From: Pontibacter beigongshangensis
GTDB lineage: Bacteria; Bacteroidota; Bacteroidia; Cytophagales; Hymenobacteraceae
Assembly (NCBI RefSeq): GCF_014332515.1
Contig: NZ_VFSD01000019.1
Span: 1 to 64,000, forward strand
DNA: 64,000 nt
Direction of reading: 5' to 3'
The notes beneath the pieces were generated by a model. It saw nothing but the letters and a program-made list of their open reading frames with translations. It was not told where the DNA came from and searched no databases. Every line of letters starts with the position of its first letter. Within the stretch, counting starts at the first letter, position 1. Shown here in pieces: positions 52,020-60,725 of the stretch. The translations under genes were made by a program, and so were the position numbers.

Positions 52020-52072
52020 GCTGCTATAGGGTTTGAATTTCGCATTGATGATTTTAAAGATGGCAGGTATGG

Positions 52073-53632
52073 TCAGGAACTGCACGACAGCATGGAACAG
52101 CCTGCCTTGCTGGTGGCCCAGTCGGGGCGTTTGGAAAAGAACGCGTCAGAGTTGCTCGAGTAGGGAGCCTTGATGGCTTCCTGAAGTTTCAGGAAGAGGG
52201 AGTTCTCGCCTTTTTCCAGTTCCTCGATGGCCTGCGAGAGCAGGTAGTTCCGGAGTATGAAGCGTGGGTTATGTTCACGCATGCGCCGTTGGGATTCCTC
52301 CCGCGTGCAGGTGTTCTGCTTTATCCGCTCGATATACTCCCGCAGTAAACCTGCCAGCGTAGTGCGCTGCGCCTTGGTAGGAGCGGTGTAATAGCTTTCG
52401 CTGAAATAGTCTACGAGTTCTTCGTCGGAGGTCAGGTCGAGTGGCAGGTCTATGAGCAGCTGGTAAAAAATGGTCATGTCCGGTTTCAGAGCGGCCAGTG
52501 TTTCATCGAATCTGGTGATTAAACCGATATCCGCCGTTTTTACCTGGTCCAGGCCGAGCTTGTTCTCCATCATCTTCAGGTATTTGGCGGAATAGATGTC
52601 GGCATAGGCTTCCAGTTCCTTTACAAGCTCCTCTGTTCCATTAAAAAGGGGCGCAATGGCACTGGCAAAGCAACCCAGGTTCCAGTAGGCCACAGAGGCC
52701 TGCTTGCCAAAGGCGTAGCGGCGGCCAGGCAGGTCGGTGGTGTTCGGAGTGAAGTTCAGGTCGTAGTCGTCTACAAACGAGTAGGGGCCGTAGTCGATGG
52801 TCAGGCCCAGCACAGACATGTTGTCGGTGTTCATGACGCCATGCACGAAGCCTACCCGCAGCCAGTCCACCATCAGGCTGGCGGTGCGGTCGCGCACTTC
52901 TTTAAACCATTCCATGTATCTATTTTCGCCCTGCAGGTGCGGGTAGTAGCGGTCTATGGTCCAGTCTACGAGCTGGCGGAGGTTGTCAGTTTCTCTTCTG
53001 GAGGCCAGCATCTCGTAGTTTCCGAAGCGCAGGAAGCTTGGGGCCACGCGCATCACGATCGCGCCGGGTTCATAGGCCGGATTGCCGTTGTAGAACATGT
53101 CGCGCAGTACCTGGTCGCCCGTCGTAACCAGGCTCAGGGCCCGGGTGGTGGGCACGCGCAGGTAGTGCATGGCCTCGCTCATCAGGTACTCGCGCACCGA
53201 AGACCGCAGCACGGCTCTGCCATCGGCGCGTCGGGAGTAGGGAGTCTGCCCGGCGCCTTTCAGCTGCAGCTCCCAGGACTTGCCTGTCGGGGCTTCCCAC
53301 TCACCCAGTGTTATGGCACGGCCATCGCCTAACTGACCTGCCCAGTTGCCAAACTGGTGCCCGGCATAACAGGCCGCATAGGGTTGCATGGTAGGTGCTA
53401 CATAGTTTCCGCCCAGGATGTCTACTTCCTGCTGATTTTCTGGTTTCTGAATGCCAAGTTCGTGTGCCAGCTCCTCCGACCAGGCCAGCAAGGTTGGTTT
53501 GGCTACCGGTGTAGGGTCGGCTCTGCTATACAAAACACCCGGCGTCTGGCGGGGTTTCAGGTCACCGGTGTCATCGCCGGGGAAGGTAGTTACAAATTCG
53601 TTTTTATATTGTTTTGAGCTGAGGCTCTCCAT
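52073..53632 (-). CDS. selO: Protein adenylyltransferase SelO (YdiU family)
   Basis: A 519-aa pseudokinase-fold enzyme that transfers AMP from ATP to protein hydroxyl groups and is linked to oxidative stress in E. coli. Motifs: YAGHQFGNWAGQLGDGRAI, the KGAGQTPYSRRADGRAVLRS segment (split here as LQLKGAGQTPYSR and ADGRAVLRSSVRE), RVAPSFLRFGNYE, FVHGVMNTDNMSVLGLTIDYGP with the metal-binding NTDN, and DDYDLNFTPN. The protein ends in LSCSS, with Cys at the third-last position, exactly where animal SelO has selenocysteine. Confidence 0.95.
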   Translation of the reverse strand: MESLSSKQYKNEFVTTFPGDDTGDLKPRQTPGVLYSRADPTPVAKPTLLAWSEELAHELGIQKPENQQEVDILGGNYVAPTMQPYAACYAGHQFGNWAGQLGDGRAITLGEWEAPTGKSWELQLKGAGQTPYSRRADGRAVLRSSVREYLMSEAMHYLRVPTTRALSLVTTGDQVLRDMFYNGNPAYEPGAIVMRVAPSFLRFGNYEMLASRRETDNLRQLVDWTIDRYYPHLQGENRYMEWFKEVRDRTASLMVDWLRVGFVHGVMNTDNMSVLGLTIDYGPYSFVDDYDLNFTPNTTDLPGRRYAFGKQASVAYWNLGCFASAIAPLFNGTEELVKELEAYADIYSAKYLKMMENKLGLDQVKTADIGLITRFDETLAALKPDMTIFYQLLIDLPLDLTSDEELVDYFSESYYTAPTKAQRTTLAGLLREYIERIKQNTCTREESQRRMREHNPRFILRNYLLSQAIEELEKGENSLFLKLQEAIKAPYSSNSDAFFSKRPDWATSKAGCSMLSCSS

Positions 53633-53949
53633 AAGTAAAAGTTTAAATTATCTGTTATAAGGCTGGTGCCAGTAACTTTAACAAAGTTCGGACAGGATTG
53701 GTTGACTTTTGCGGTTTCTTCCCCTGAAAAGCACCTGCCCGCAAAAGTACCGCTTTGGCAACAAAGATGGCAGAAGTTATTTTAGATTGCTGTTGGGGCT
53801 TCCCGGAACGGGGTAAGGATTTAGCTTGTGCCAGAAGGTGTCAGGTTTCAGCTATAAATACTAAATTTGCACGCCAGCAAATTACATCCTGTGCTCCACC
53901 ATTCCTTTACCTGCCGTATTTGGACCAGGGCCGGTGGCGTCGAGTTTGG

Positions 53950-53978
53950 CTCAGGAGGGCCTTTTTCATTGAAATAAT
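53950..53978 (+). repeat. Dispersed repeat, copy 17
   Basis: CTCAGGAGGGCC core then TTTTTCATTGAAATAAT; arm weak. Inverted partner of copy 18, 72 bp away, AATAATT ends inward. Confidence 0.8.
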
Positions 53979-54050
53979 CCGTTTCCAAACCGGCAAAGCA
54001 GGTGTAGGGTTACATGTCGTACAGGCTGGTGCATGCTGGCTTATCTGGAG

Positions 54051-54082
54051 CAATTATTTAAATGAAAAAGGCCCTCCTGAGG
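54051..54082 (-). repeat. Dispersed repeat, copy 18
   Basis: On the minus strand CCTCAGGAGGGCC core, TTTTTCATTTAAATAATTG. Pairs with copy 17 to give a nearly 30-bp stem. Confidence 0.8.
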
Positions 54083-54229
54083 CTTCCAAGGCTTTTGCTT
54101 CGGCCTTTCAGCTGCCTATATTTAGTGGCTTTAGAACGATGCAGCAGCAACGATTGGCGGTGGAACAGCAGTTCTGAACGAAGACGCCCCGGGCCATGCT
54201 GATCGCGCTTTTTAAAGAAAAAACAAAGA

Positions 54230-55354
54230 ATGCCTACAGTAGATACGAACGATTTTTTTACGACGCAACGGAGCACGGTTGAGATCAAATCCGAATTGCT
54301 GAATGAATATTTCAGGGCCTGGTGCAGTGCTGTGCTGGCGGGGCAACGTTACCGCTCTGATCATGCGCTGGCCTTTATCGATTTATACGCCGGCGACGGC
54401 AGGCAGCTGGATGGCAAACCGGCCGCACCCATCAAAATCCTGAACAGCGTGTTCGGCTCCATCGATAAGTTTAAGCTCAATAAGATTGTCCGCACCTTCT
54501 TTAATGACGAGAAAAAGGGAGATGTCGCCAAACTGAAGCAGCAACTCGAGAGCCTGCCTTACTACGAGGAGCTGGTACACAAGCCTGTGATCCTGAACGA
54601 AGAAGCCAACTTCAGTTTCCTGGCCCGGCTGCTCGGCCACGATACGCCGACACTGCTTTACACCGACCCGTTCGGCTACGGTTTCTCGCAGCAGATGCTG
54701 CTGCAGTCAGTCAGGAGGTGGGGCATGGATGTGTTCATGCTGTTCAGCCCGGCCAAAATGCGCGCCGCGCTTCAGCACGCCGAACCCAACGACCTGCTGG
54801 CCGACCTGTTTGGAGCCGAGCGGATGGCCAGCATCAAAATGTTTTGGGAGCGCTACCAAGATGCCACAAGGCGCGAGGATTTTATCATGGACAGTTTTGA
54901 GGAAATTTTCAGGGAGAAGGAGTACAAAACCTTCCGCTTTAAGATTTGCCTGCCCAAGAAGAACCAGACCAGCCATTACCTTTTTTTCGCCTCCAAAACC
55001 GATGTGGCCTACATGAAGCTGAAGGAACTGATGCTGATGTACAGCGACTACCAGGAAGACGGCGTGCCGCTGTTCGGAGCAAACATAAAGCACCAGCTTT
55101 CGCTGTTCCAGGAGCAGTACCGCTACTCCGTCAAAAACCTGGTAACGGACCTTGCCGCCAAAGCCAGCTATTACCACAACCTGCCGATAGACAGCATCTA
55201 CCGGCACCACAACATCGGTACGAACTACATCCGGGGCAATTACCAGGAGGCGTTTGAGGAACTAAAGAAAAGCGGGGTGGTAGAGGCCATTAACCCCGTG
55301 TCGCGGCAACCGATGCGGAAAGTTTCCTTCTCATCGATCATCAGCTACAGGTAA
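54230..55354 (+). CDS. tcmP: Three-Cys-motif partner protein TcmP
   Basis: A 374-aa cytosolic protein of the TcmP family. Visible features are an N-terminal helix (VEIKSELLNEYFRAWCSAV), ALAFIDLYAGDGRQLDGKPAAPI resembling a Rossmann methyltransferase loop, and the TLLYTDPFGYGFSQQML strand with the DPFG motif. A C-terminal wHTH-like region follows (EAFEELKKSGVVEAI). Such proteins are normally encoded beside a three-Cys-motif (Gp37/Gp68-like) partner; none is seen within this window, so it is an orphan. It is bracketed by inverted repeat pairs on both sides, suggesting it was acquired as a unit. Biochemical function unknown. Confidence 0.82.
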   Translation: MPTVDTNDFFTTQRSTVEIKSELLNEYFRAWCSAVLAGQRYRSDHALAFIDLYAGDGRQLDGKPAAPIKILNSVFGSIDKFKLNKIVRTFFNDEKKGDVAKLKQQLESLPYYEELVHKPVILNEEANFSFLARLLGHDTPTLLYTDPFGYGFSQQMLLQSVRRWGMDVFMLFSPAKMRAALQHAEPNDLLADLFGAERMASIKMFWERYQDATRREDFIMDSFEEIFREKEYKTFRFKICLPKKNQTSHYLFFASKTDVAYMKLKELMLMYSDYQEDGVPLFGANIKHQLSLFQEQYRYSVKNLVTDLAAKASYYHNLPIDSIYRHHNIGTNYIRGNYQEAFEELKKSGVVEAINPVSRQPMRKVSFSSIISYR

Positions 55355-55459
55355 GGGTACAGGAGTGGTGCTTAGTTGTGAAATTATGTTAAGTAGCACA
55401 TTCTCTCTAAATTCTAAGACCAACTAGATGAAGAGGGGAGAAGCCGGGACGCTTTAAGG

Positions 55460-55490
55460 CTTCGGAAGGCCATTTTGATTGGAATAATTG
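55460..55490 (+). repeat. Dispersed repeat, copy 19
   Basis: GCTTCGGAAGGCC core, ATTTTGATTGGAATAATTG. Inverted partner of copy 20, 30 bp apart. Confidence 0.8.
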
Positions 55491-55520
55491 CTCCTGCGAT
55501 AACCCGAACAGGCAGTCAGC

Positions 55521-55552
55521 CAATTATTTCAATGAAAATGGCCTTCCGGAGG
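55521..55552 (-). repeat. Dispersed repeat, copy 20
   Basis: On the minus strand CCTCCGGAAGGCC core, ATTTTCATTGAAATAATTG. With copy 19 it forms a stem of about 30 bp with a few mismatches. Confidence 0.8.
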
Positions 55553-55624
55553 TTAATTTTCCACTTCTGGGCTTTGCTAAAATATGCTGAGCTGCCTGTT
55601 TAAGCGCCTCCGTTGGAAGTCAGG

Positions 55625-56050
55625 TTACTTCCTTTTTCCTTTTTTGGCTGATTTGGCCTTGTGCCGCTCCGCTTTCAGTTGCTTGAACTCCTCGTTTGGC
55701 AGCGTTACCTCGTAGGTTAGTTCAGATAAAATGGACTGCTGCTCCACTTCGTCATACATCATCGTGATGGTCAGGAGTTTGGTCTCGTTCAGCACATAGT
55801 CATCGCCCCGTTTGTCGTACACCTGAAACTCATATTCGCCTTCTTCCAGCAAGTTGTTCTGGATGCGGGCCAGGCAGTCGCCGGAGATGACGAGAGGCGT
55901 GTCGGGCTCATCTTCAAAGTCGAAGGGCTGGAAATACTTGCCATCCTTTTTGTAGGTGACATAGCTTATCTTGTTGATGTACAGCTCGATCTCCTGGTTT
56001 TTACTGTCCCGTTTGTTTTTTATATCCAGGATATTGCCTTTTAATCTCAT
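55625..56050 (-). CDS. Hypothetical cytosolic protein with basic C-terminus
   Basis: A 141-aa protein. Start chosen at the ATG 56050 (MRLKGNILDIKNKRD); the frame is open to 56152 but the extra N-terminus looks non-coding. It is acidic and beta-rich in the middle (FQPFDFEDEPDTPLVISGD, EEGEYEFQVYDKRGDDYVLNE) with a lysine-rich tail (KAERHKAKSAKKGKRK). I recognise no family. It is convergent with tcmP and separated from it by the repeat pair. Confidence 0.65.
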   Translation of the reverse strand: MRLKGNILDIKNKRDSKNQEIELYINKISYVTYKKDGKYFQPFDFEDEPDTPLVISGDCLARIQNNLLEEGEYEFQVYDKRGDDYVLNETKLLTITMMYDEVEQQSILSELTYEVTLPNEEFKQLKAERHKAKSAKKGKRK

Positions 56051-56207
56051 TTTTTTAGTTCTTTGACCGTTAAGAAAGCAGCCGCACACTGGCTGTCGCT
56101 CCGAATATCTTGAAACAGCCGATGGCTGCCTTTGCATGCAGGTTGCCCGCAAAGATAAGCAGTAAATCAGTTAAAACTTCAGGCCCGGTCATAAGGTTAA
56201 CCTTACC

Positions 56208-56780
56208 ATGACACACCCAAAACTTTTTATGCTCCTGCTTGGCTGCAGGCCTCTAGGTCGGAATACCGAGCAGCACGATGTTTTCTTCGGGATTGGCGCA
56301 ACCGTAAAGGACCTGGTGCCGTCCCTGAAGTCTTTCTGGCCCGAAGCCAAAGCCAGCCTGCACGTAGATGCCTGGCGCGAAGTAACCATGGTAAACGGGT
56401 ACCGCATTTCGGTGGTGCCCAGGACGGAGGCAGCGACCATAGCGCCAGAAGAGCAGGCCAAGCTGTTTTTCCTGAACCTGGGCGGCTACAAAGCCACAGA
56501 ATTCGACGAGTTTCATTATAAGATGCTGGTGGTAGCCCGAACTAAAGCAGAAGCCATCAGGCAGGCCCGGCAAACAGCCTTCTACAAACACACGGGCTTT
56601 AAGGGTGCCCCTGCGCACGTAGACGACAAGTTTGGAGTGGACGTGGACGAACTCTACCAGGTGAAGGAGCTGCTGCCGGAGGAGACGAAGCGCCGCTACA
56701 GCCTCACGCTGTCGTCAACCACCGCAAGCAGTAGTGCCGATGAACTGCATCTGGGGTATTTTAAACTAAACAAACTGTAG
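56208..56780 (+). CDS. DUF1543-domain protein
   Basis: A 190-aa cytosolic protein. MLLLGCRPLGRNTEQHDVFFGIG and the DLVPSLKSFWPEAKASLHVDAWREV stretch are hallmarks of DUF1543, which occurs once or twice per protein; a second half-repeat (FFLNLGGYKATEFDEFHYKMLVVA) follows. Function unknown. It begins 158 bp from the divergent hypothetical gene and ends 46 bp before dacB. Confidence 0.78.
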   Translation: MTHPKLFMLLLGCRPLGRNTEQHDVFFGIGATVKDLVPSLKSFWPEAKASLHVDAWREVTMVNGYRISVVPRTEAATIAPEEQAKLFFLNLGGYKATEFDEFHYKMLVVARTKAEAIRQARQTAFYKHTGFKGAPAHVDDKFGVDVDELYQVKELLPEETKRRYSLTLSSTTASSSADELHLGYFKLNKL

Positions 56781-56826
56781 AAGGCAGCGTGCTGCTAACA
56801 GACCAAACAGCTATTTTAATAAGCAC

Positions 56827-58224
56827 ATGAAGTTATCTTTCCTGAAAGCAGCTTTTACCTCGATTTTCATTCTGCTCTGCGTCAGGGGCTTTCCGCAGTC
56901 GGTACCCGAGAAACTTGCCGCTGCTTTCAAAACTTTTCAGGAAGATCCGCAACTACAGAACGGAATCGCCTCCCTGTATGTGCTCGATGCCGCCTCGGGG
57001 CAGGTGGTGTTCGAGCAAAACGGGAAACTGGGGTTAGTGCCAGCCTCCACGCTTAAAGTTATTACCAGTGCTACAGCCTATGACCTGCTCGGCAAAAATT
57101 TCAGGTACGAAACTACGTTTGCCATCCGCAAAGGGAAAGAAATACCCTCCTTACTTATTATGCCATCCGGCGACCCGACATTTGGCAGCTGGCGCTGGGC
57201 ATCCACGAAAGAGGAAAAGGTGCTAGCCGGTTTGGCAGCAGCCTTGCAGCGAACAGGCATAAATTCTTTTGGGGAAGTAGTGGTGGCGAACGATGGCTGG
57301 AACGAAGAAACCATTCCCGATGGCTGGATCTGGCAGGATATCGGCAACTATTACGGGGCTGGCGCTACCAAACTGAACTGGCACGAAAACCAGTTCGATG
57401 TGGTGCTGCGGTCTGGCAATCAGGTCGGGGACCCGGTGGCCATTGTAAAGACTATTCCCGGGCTGCATGGCTATGCTTTGCAGTCGGAGCTGAGGGCTGC
57501 CGGGGCAGGTACAGGCGATAAGGCCTTTATTTACTTTCCGTTGGAGGCAGGCACGGCCACTATTCGAGGCACGATTCCGGTGAGCCAGCAAAACTTTAAA
57601 ATTTCCGGAGCCCTGCCCGTTCCGTCACGCCAGTTTGTAGGCACCTTATCGGGTAGGCTGCAACTGCTTGGCGTGCATATTCCTGCCAGCCCAATCCTTC
57701 AACTAAATAAAAGTATGACGCCAGCCAATACCACTACACTGCATAAAGTGGTGTCTCCTCCGCTGGATAGTCTTATTTACTGGTTCAACAGAAGGAGCAT
57801 AAACCTGTACGGAGAGGCCCTGGTGAAAACGATGGCCTATAAAACCACAGGCAGCGCTGCCACTGAAAGTGGGCTGGAACTGATCAGGCAACACTGGAAG
57901 CAACGTGGCATTCCGGAATCGGAACTGAACCTGGCCGATGGCTCCGGTTTATCGCCGCTCAACCGCATAACCGCCCATGCCCAGGTGCGGGTGCTGCAAT
58001 ATGCCCGCCAGCAGGCCTGGTACAAAGGGTTTTATGATTCGCTGCCCCTCCTGAACGGCCTGAAAATGAAGAGCGGCACCCTGCGCGATGCCAAGGGCTT
58101 CTGCGGCTACCACAGGAGCAAGGCTGGCAAGGAGTATATTTTTGCTTTCCTGGTAAACAACTACAACGGTTCGCCGGCAGCTATTACCCAGAAAATGTAC
58201 AAAGTGCTGAATGAGCTGAAGTAA
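56827..58224 (+). CDS. dacB: D-alanyl-D-alanine carboxypeptidase/endopeptidase (PBP4, S13 family)
   Basis: A 465-aa periplasmic penicillin-binding protein acting on peptidoglycan cross-links. Signal peptide to about residue 22. Catalytic motifs are in order: S74-x-x-K77 in PASTLKVIT, S324-x-N326 in RRSINLYGE and the K415-S-G-T box in MKSGTLRD. The insert domain between the first two motifs is typical of class C PBP4. Followed by a strong terminator. Confidence 0.93.
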   Translation: MKLSFLKAAFTSIFILLCVRGFPQSVPEKLAAAFKTFQEDPQLQNGIASLYVLDAASGQVVFEQNGKLGLVPASTLKVITSATAYDLLGKNFRYETTFAIRKGKEIPSLLIMPSGDPTFGSWRWASTKEEKVLAGLAAALQRTGINSFGEVVVANDGWNEETIPDGWIWQDIGNYYGAGATKLNWHENQFDVVLRSGNQVGDPVAIVKTIPGLHGYALQSELRAAGAGTGDKAFIYFPLEAGTATIRGTIPVSQQNFKISGALPVPSRQFVGTLSGRLQLLGVHIPASPILQLNKSMTPANTTTLHKVVSPPLDSLIYWFNRRSINLYGEALVKTMAYKTTGSAATESGLELIRQHWKQRGIPESELNLADGSGLSPLNRITAHAQVRVLQYARQQAWYKGFYDSLPLLNGLKMKSGTLRDAKGFCGYHRSKAGKEYIFAFLVNNYNGSPAAITQKMYKVLNELK

Positions 58225-58248
58225 GTCGCTATCCTGCTCTATTAACAC

Positions 58249-58287
58249 CACAAGCCGCACTCCTAAGGGCAGGAAGTGCGGCTTGTG
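58249..58287 (+). terminator. Hairpin terminator after dacB
   Basis: CACAAGCCGCACT (58249-58261) pairs with AGTGCGGCTTGTG (58275-58287). There is no strong T-run; it lies 25 bp after the stop and 42 bp before the end of the convergent gene. Confidence 0.7.
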
Positions 58288-58328
58288 ATATAAATCTGAT
58301 ACCTTTTATGGTAAACGTGTAAGAAGTA

Positions 58329-58655
58329 TCAGCCCTTCTCGTTGCCCAGGTTTTCATTGCTCTTATGGCCCTTCAGCGTGCTGGCATTGGGCTGGTCGTT
58401 GCGGAACTCTTTATCCGTGCTGTCGGCGCCACGGGTTGTAGTGGTGGAGTTGGCATTCGGACCCTTATCCGGGCTCTCTTTGCCTGCTTTGGCTCCGCCA
58501 CTCGTGCCTTCTCTGCTGGGTTTGTTTTCGCCGCGCGTGTTGTCGGCACCACCTGCTACAGGTCCGGTCTGATCATGCGGTGGCCGTCCGCTTACGCCGC
58601 CGCTGCTGCTATCCTGCGATTTCAGTTCGTTGCTTTTATCTTTATTCTCTGCCAT
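58329..58655 (-). CDS. Small hydrophilic, disordered protein
   Basis: A 108-aa protein almost without hydrophobic residues, rich in Gly, Ser, Thr, Asn, Lys and Asp (for example SQDSSSGGVSGRPPHDQTG and KESPDKGPNANSTTTTRG). Such hydrophilin-like proteins are frequent in desiccation- or stress-tolerant Bacteroidota. Proper ATG start at 58655 and a plausible downstream end support a real gene, but the role is unknown. Confidence 0.6.
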   Translation of the reverse strand: MAENKDKSNELKSQDSSSGGVSGRPPHDQTGPVAGGADNTRGENKPSREGTSGGAKAGKESPDKGPNANSTTTTRGADSTDKEFRNDQPNASTLKGHKSNENLGNEKG

Positions 58656-58820
58656 AATTTTTCTCCTTCTCTTTATTCAACAACAAAAGTGTATGTCCGG
58701 GTTAATCCCGGTTTGTATTTTACGAGTGAAGCCAAGCTTAGGGTTAGGAAAGGTATTTAACTTCTCAGCCTGCGCCATAGCCTTGATCTACGGGGAAGTT
58801 CGGACAAGGGTGCAGCATTA

Positions 58821-58863
58821 ACAGGGGCAGAAGTCTCTGAAGGGCTATTTTGATTAGAATAAT
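58821..58863 (+). repeat. Dispersed repeat, copy 21
   Basis: ACAGGGGCAGAAG arm, TCTCTGAAGGGC core, TATTTTGATTAGAATAAT. Confidence 0.8.
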
Positions 58864-59031
58864 CGCTATCAAAACCAGCCAGTTAACTGGTTCTGTTTTT
58901 CTTTATGGTCATCTGGCAGTTCTACCCAACATGATGCAAAAAATAAGTTATGCAAATAGGAAGTCCGGTGGTGGAAGAGCAGCAAAAGCAGGGTTGATTG
59001 CGACAGGATTTCTGTTTACCTTGGAATAGCA

Positions 59032-59079
59032 AAACTGCCGGAGCAGGAAACCGGTCAGACAAACCTATAACGGCAGTTT
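59032..59079 (+). promoter_or_regulatory. 9-bp inverted repeat before the GlxA-type regulator
   Basis: AAACTGCCG (59032-59040) and CGGCAGTTT (59071-59079), perfect, 30-bp spacer, ending 23 bp before the start codon. It could be an autoregulatory AraC-type half-site pair or a leader hairpin. Confidence 0.5.
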
Positions 59080-59102
59080 GGCCAGACAAGCTATAGACAA
59101 CT

Positions 59103-60080
59103 ATGAAACATATATCCATTCTGGTGCCCAAAGGAGCCATTCTGGGCAGTGTGGAAGGGCCGCGCCAGGTGCTTTCGGAAGTAAACAAATTGTTGCTGAG
59201 TATGGGGAAGCTCGCGCTGTTCGAGGTGCAGCTGGTTGGCCTTACCAAAGAAGTATCAGTAGCGGGCGGCATCTACAAAGTGTTTACCGATGTGCGGGCG
59301 CAGGAGCTGCAGAAGACAGACCTGATCATAATTCCGGCCCTGGATGGCGACATGGTGCTGAACCTGGCGCATAACCAGGACTTTATTCCCTGGATCCTGA
59401 GGCAACATGCAGGTGGGGCAGAAGTGGCCAGCCTGTGTGTGGGCGCTTTTCTGCTGGCCTCCACTGGGCTGGTCACCGGCAGGCAATGTGCCACCCACTG
59501 GATGGCGGCCAACGATTTCAGAAGAATGTTTCCGGATGTGAACCTGGTGGAAGACAAGATCATTACCGATGAGCAGGGCATCTACTCCAGTGGCGGCGCT
59601 TTTTCTTACCTGAACCTGATCCTGTACCTGATCGAAAAATATGCCGGCCGGGATGTAGCTGTTTTTATGTCGAAAGCCTTTCAGATAGAGATGGAGCGGC
59701 GGAGCCAGTCGCCCTTCATGATTTTTAAGGGCCAGAAAGAGCACGAAGACGAGGCAATTAAGAAGGCCCAGGAATATATAGAGCAGAATTTCCAGGAAAA
59801 GATAACAGTCGATCAGCTGGCTTCTATGCTGGCGCTGAGCCGCCGTAACCTGGAGCGCCGCTTCAAAAAAGCCACCGCCAACTCTATTGTAGAATACATA
59901 CAGCGCGTAAAAATAGAAGCTGCCAAAATGAGTCTCGAGACATCGCGCGAAAATGTGAACGAGGTCATGTACCACGTAGGCTACTCCGACCCCAAGGCTT
60001 TCAGGACTACCTTTAAGCGGATCACTGGATTATCGCCGGTGCAGTACCGCAGTAAATTTAACCTCGAGACGGTTATATAA
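59103..60080 (+). CDS. GlxA-family transcriptional regulator (DJ-1/PfpI + AraC HTH)
   Basis: A 325-aa regulator. Residues about 1-190 form a DJ-1/PfpI-type domain with the nucleophile-elbow Cys C112 in VASLCVGAFLLA and the ATHWM motif. Residues about 215-320 form an AraC-type double HTH (LASMLALSRRNLERRFKKAT, VMYHVGYSDPKAFRTTFKR, SPVQYR). Members activate catabolic genes for small nitrogenous compounds, but the effector here is unknown. Monocistronic. Confidence 0.9.
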   Translation: MKHISILVPKGAILGSVEGPRQVLSEVNKLLLSMGKLALFEVQLVGLTKEVSVAGGIYKVFTDVRAQELQKTDLIIIPALDGDMVLNLAHNQDFIPWILRQHAGGAEVASLCVGAFLLASTGLVTGRQCATHWMAANDFRRMFPDVNLVEDKIITDEQGIYSSGGAFSYLNLILYLIEKYAGRDVAVFMSKAFQIEMERRSQSPFMIFKGQKEHEDEAIKKAQEYIEQNFQEKITVDQLASMLALSRRNLERRFKKATANSIVEYIQRVKIEAAKMSLETSRENVNEVMYHVGYSDPKAFRTTFKRITGLSPVQYRSKFNLETVI

Positions 60081-60132
60081 GCAGGTAACGTGCAGGTAGG
60101 CTGTTCTGGCTGAATGGAGGAGACGGGTCGAG

Positions 60133-60579
60133 CTACTTATCCGCTTTGCTGGCTCCCTCCTTTAGCCAGCTGATGGCTTCCAGTTTGTCCGTAAAGTATT
60201 TTTTGGTGAGGCCCTGGGGAATTTCATCTTCAGTATTGGCAGGTATATAGTCCGGCTTCAGCACATGCGCGATCTCCTGCACGCCCAGCCGCCGCACTTC
60301 CAAATCCCAATCCGACGCAGTAAGGCCTGCCAGTACCTGCGTGGGGGCGCTGAAAAATTCCTGCACATCATTCAGAATAAAGAAGCATTGGTTTTCCTGT
60401 ACCATCTCCAGCACGCAGTCTTTTACTTCTTTTATGCTTTCCTCTGAGGCGGTCCCCGACCAGGTTAATACCAGTAAATTGCCATCCTGAAGATACCGGA
60501 TGGCACAATAGGTGCGATCCAGGCTGTTTTTAAAGTATCTGAATTTAAAGTCCATTCGATTCAATTTTAGTATTGACAT
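60133..60579 (-). CDS. STAS/SpoIIAA-like small protein
   Basis: A 148-aa cytosolic protein. The pattern GNLLVLTWSGTASEESIKEV, FFILNDVQEFF and LTASDWDLEVRRLGVQEIAHVL resembles Bacteroidota STAS/SpoIIAA-like proteins of unknown function. Starts considered are ATG 60579 and ATG 60555 (MDFKFRYF); the longer form is listed. Confidence 0.65.
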   Translation of the reverse strand: MSILKLNRMDFKFRYFKNSLDRTYCAIRYLQDGNLLVLTWSGTASEESIKEVKDCVLEMVQENQCFFILNDVQEFFSAPTQVLAGLTASDWDLEVRRLGVQEIAHVLKPDYIPANTEDEIPQGLTKKYFTDKLEAISWLKEGASKADK

Positions 60580-60676
60580 AAGTTAACAAAAATTATTGCC
60601 ATATAGTTGTCTGCCAAATTTAAATCTCTGAAAAGGGGATGCCGTTTTGGGTTCAAGCTGCTGCAAATTTTCACAT

Positions 60677-60711
60677 AAAAAAAGGCCTCTGTACTTCAGA
60701 GGCCTTTTTTT
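60677..60711. terminator. Intrinsic terminator, A- and T-flanked
   Basis: AAAAAAAGGCCTCTG pairs with CAGAGGCCTTTTTTT across a 5-nt loop. It lies just beyond the stop of the DUF4397 gene on the minus strand. Confidence 0.9.
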
Positions 60712-60725
60712 ATGGAATGGGAAGT

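Larger units (their letters stand above)
51371..52072. other. Gap between SDR and selO holding an msrB remnant inside an inverted repeat
   Basis: Contains copies 15 and 16 of the dispersed repeat in inverted orientation, an msrB 3' fragment between them and the selO terminator. A 119-codon plus-strand frame from 51804 is not credible because it crosses the repeat and the selO end. Confidence 0.7.
53633..54229. other. Gap between selO and tcmP with an inverted pair of dispersed repeats
   Basis: Holds copies 17 and 18 facing each other. A 140-codon plus-strand frame from 53755 crosses both and is not credible as a gene. The divergent promoters of selO and tcmP must lie here, but no clear consensus was found. 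Confidence 0.5.
58656..59102. other. Divergent gap upstream of the GlxA-type regulator
   Basis: Holds dispersed-repeat copy 21 and an inverted repeat close to the regulator start. No gene seen. Confidence 0.5.

Noticed and set aside
53755..54177. 140-codon plus-strand open frame
   Set aside because: It passes through two inverted copies of the dispersed repeat and ends before tcmP; no domain.
54230..55354. Defence-system assignment for tcmP
   Set aside because: No partner, nuclease, toxin or phage gene is seen next to it; position and repeats alone do not justify the claim.
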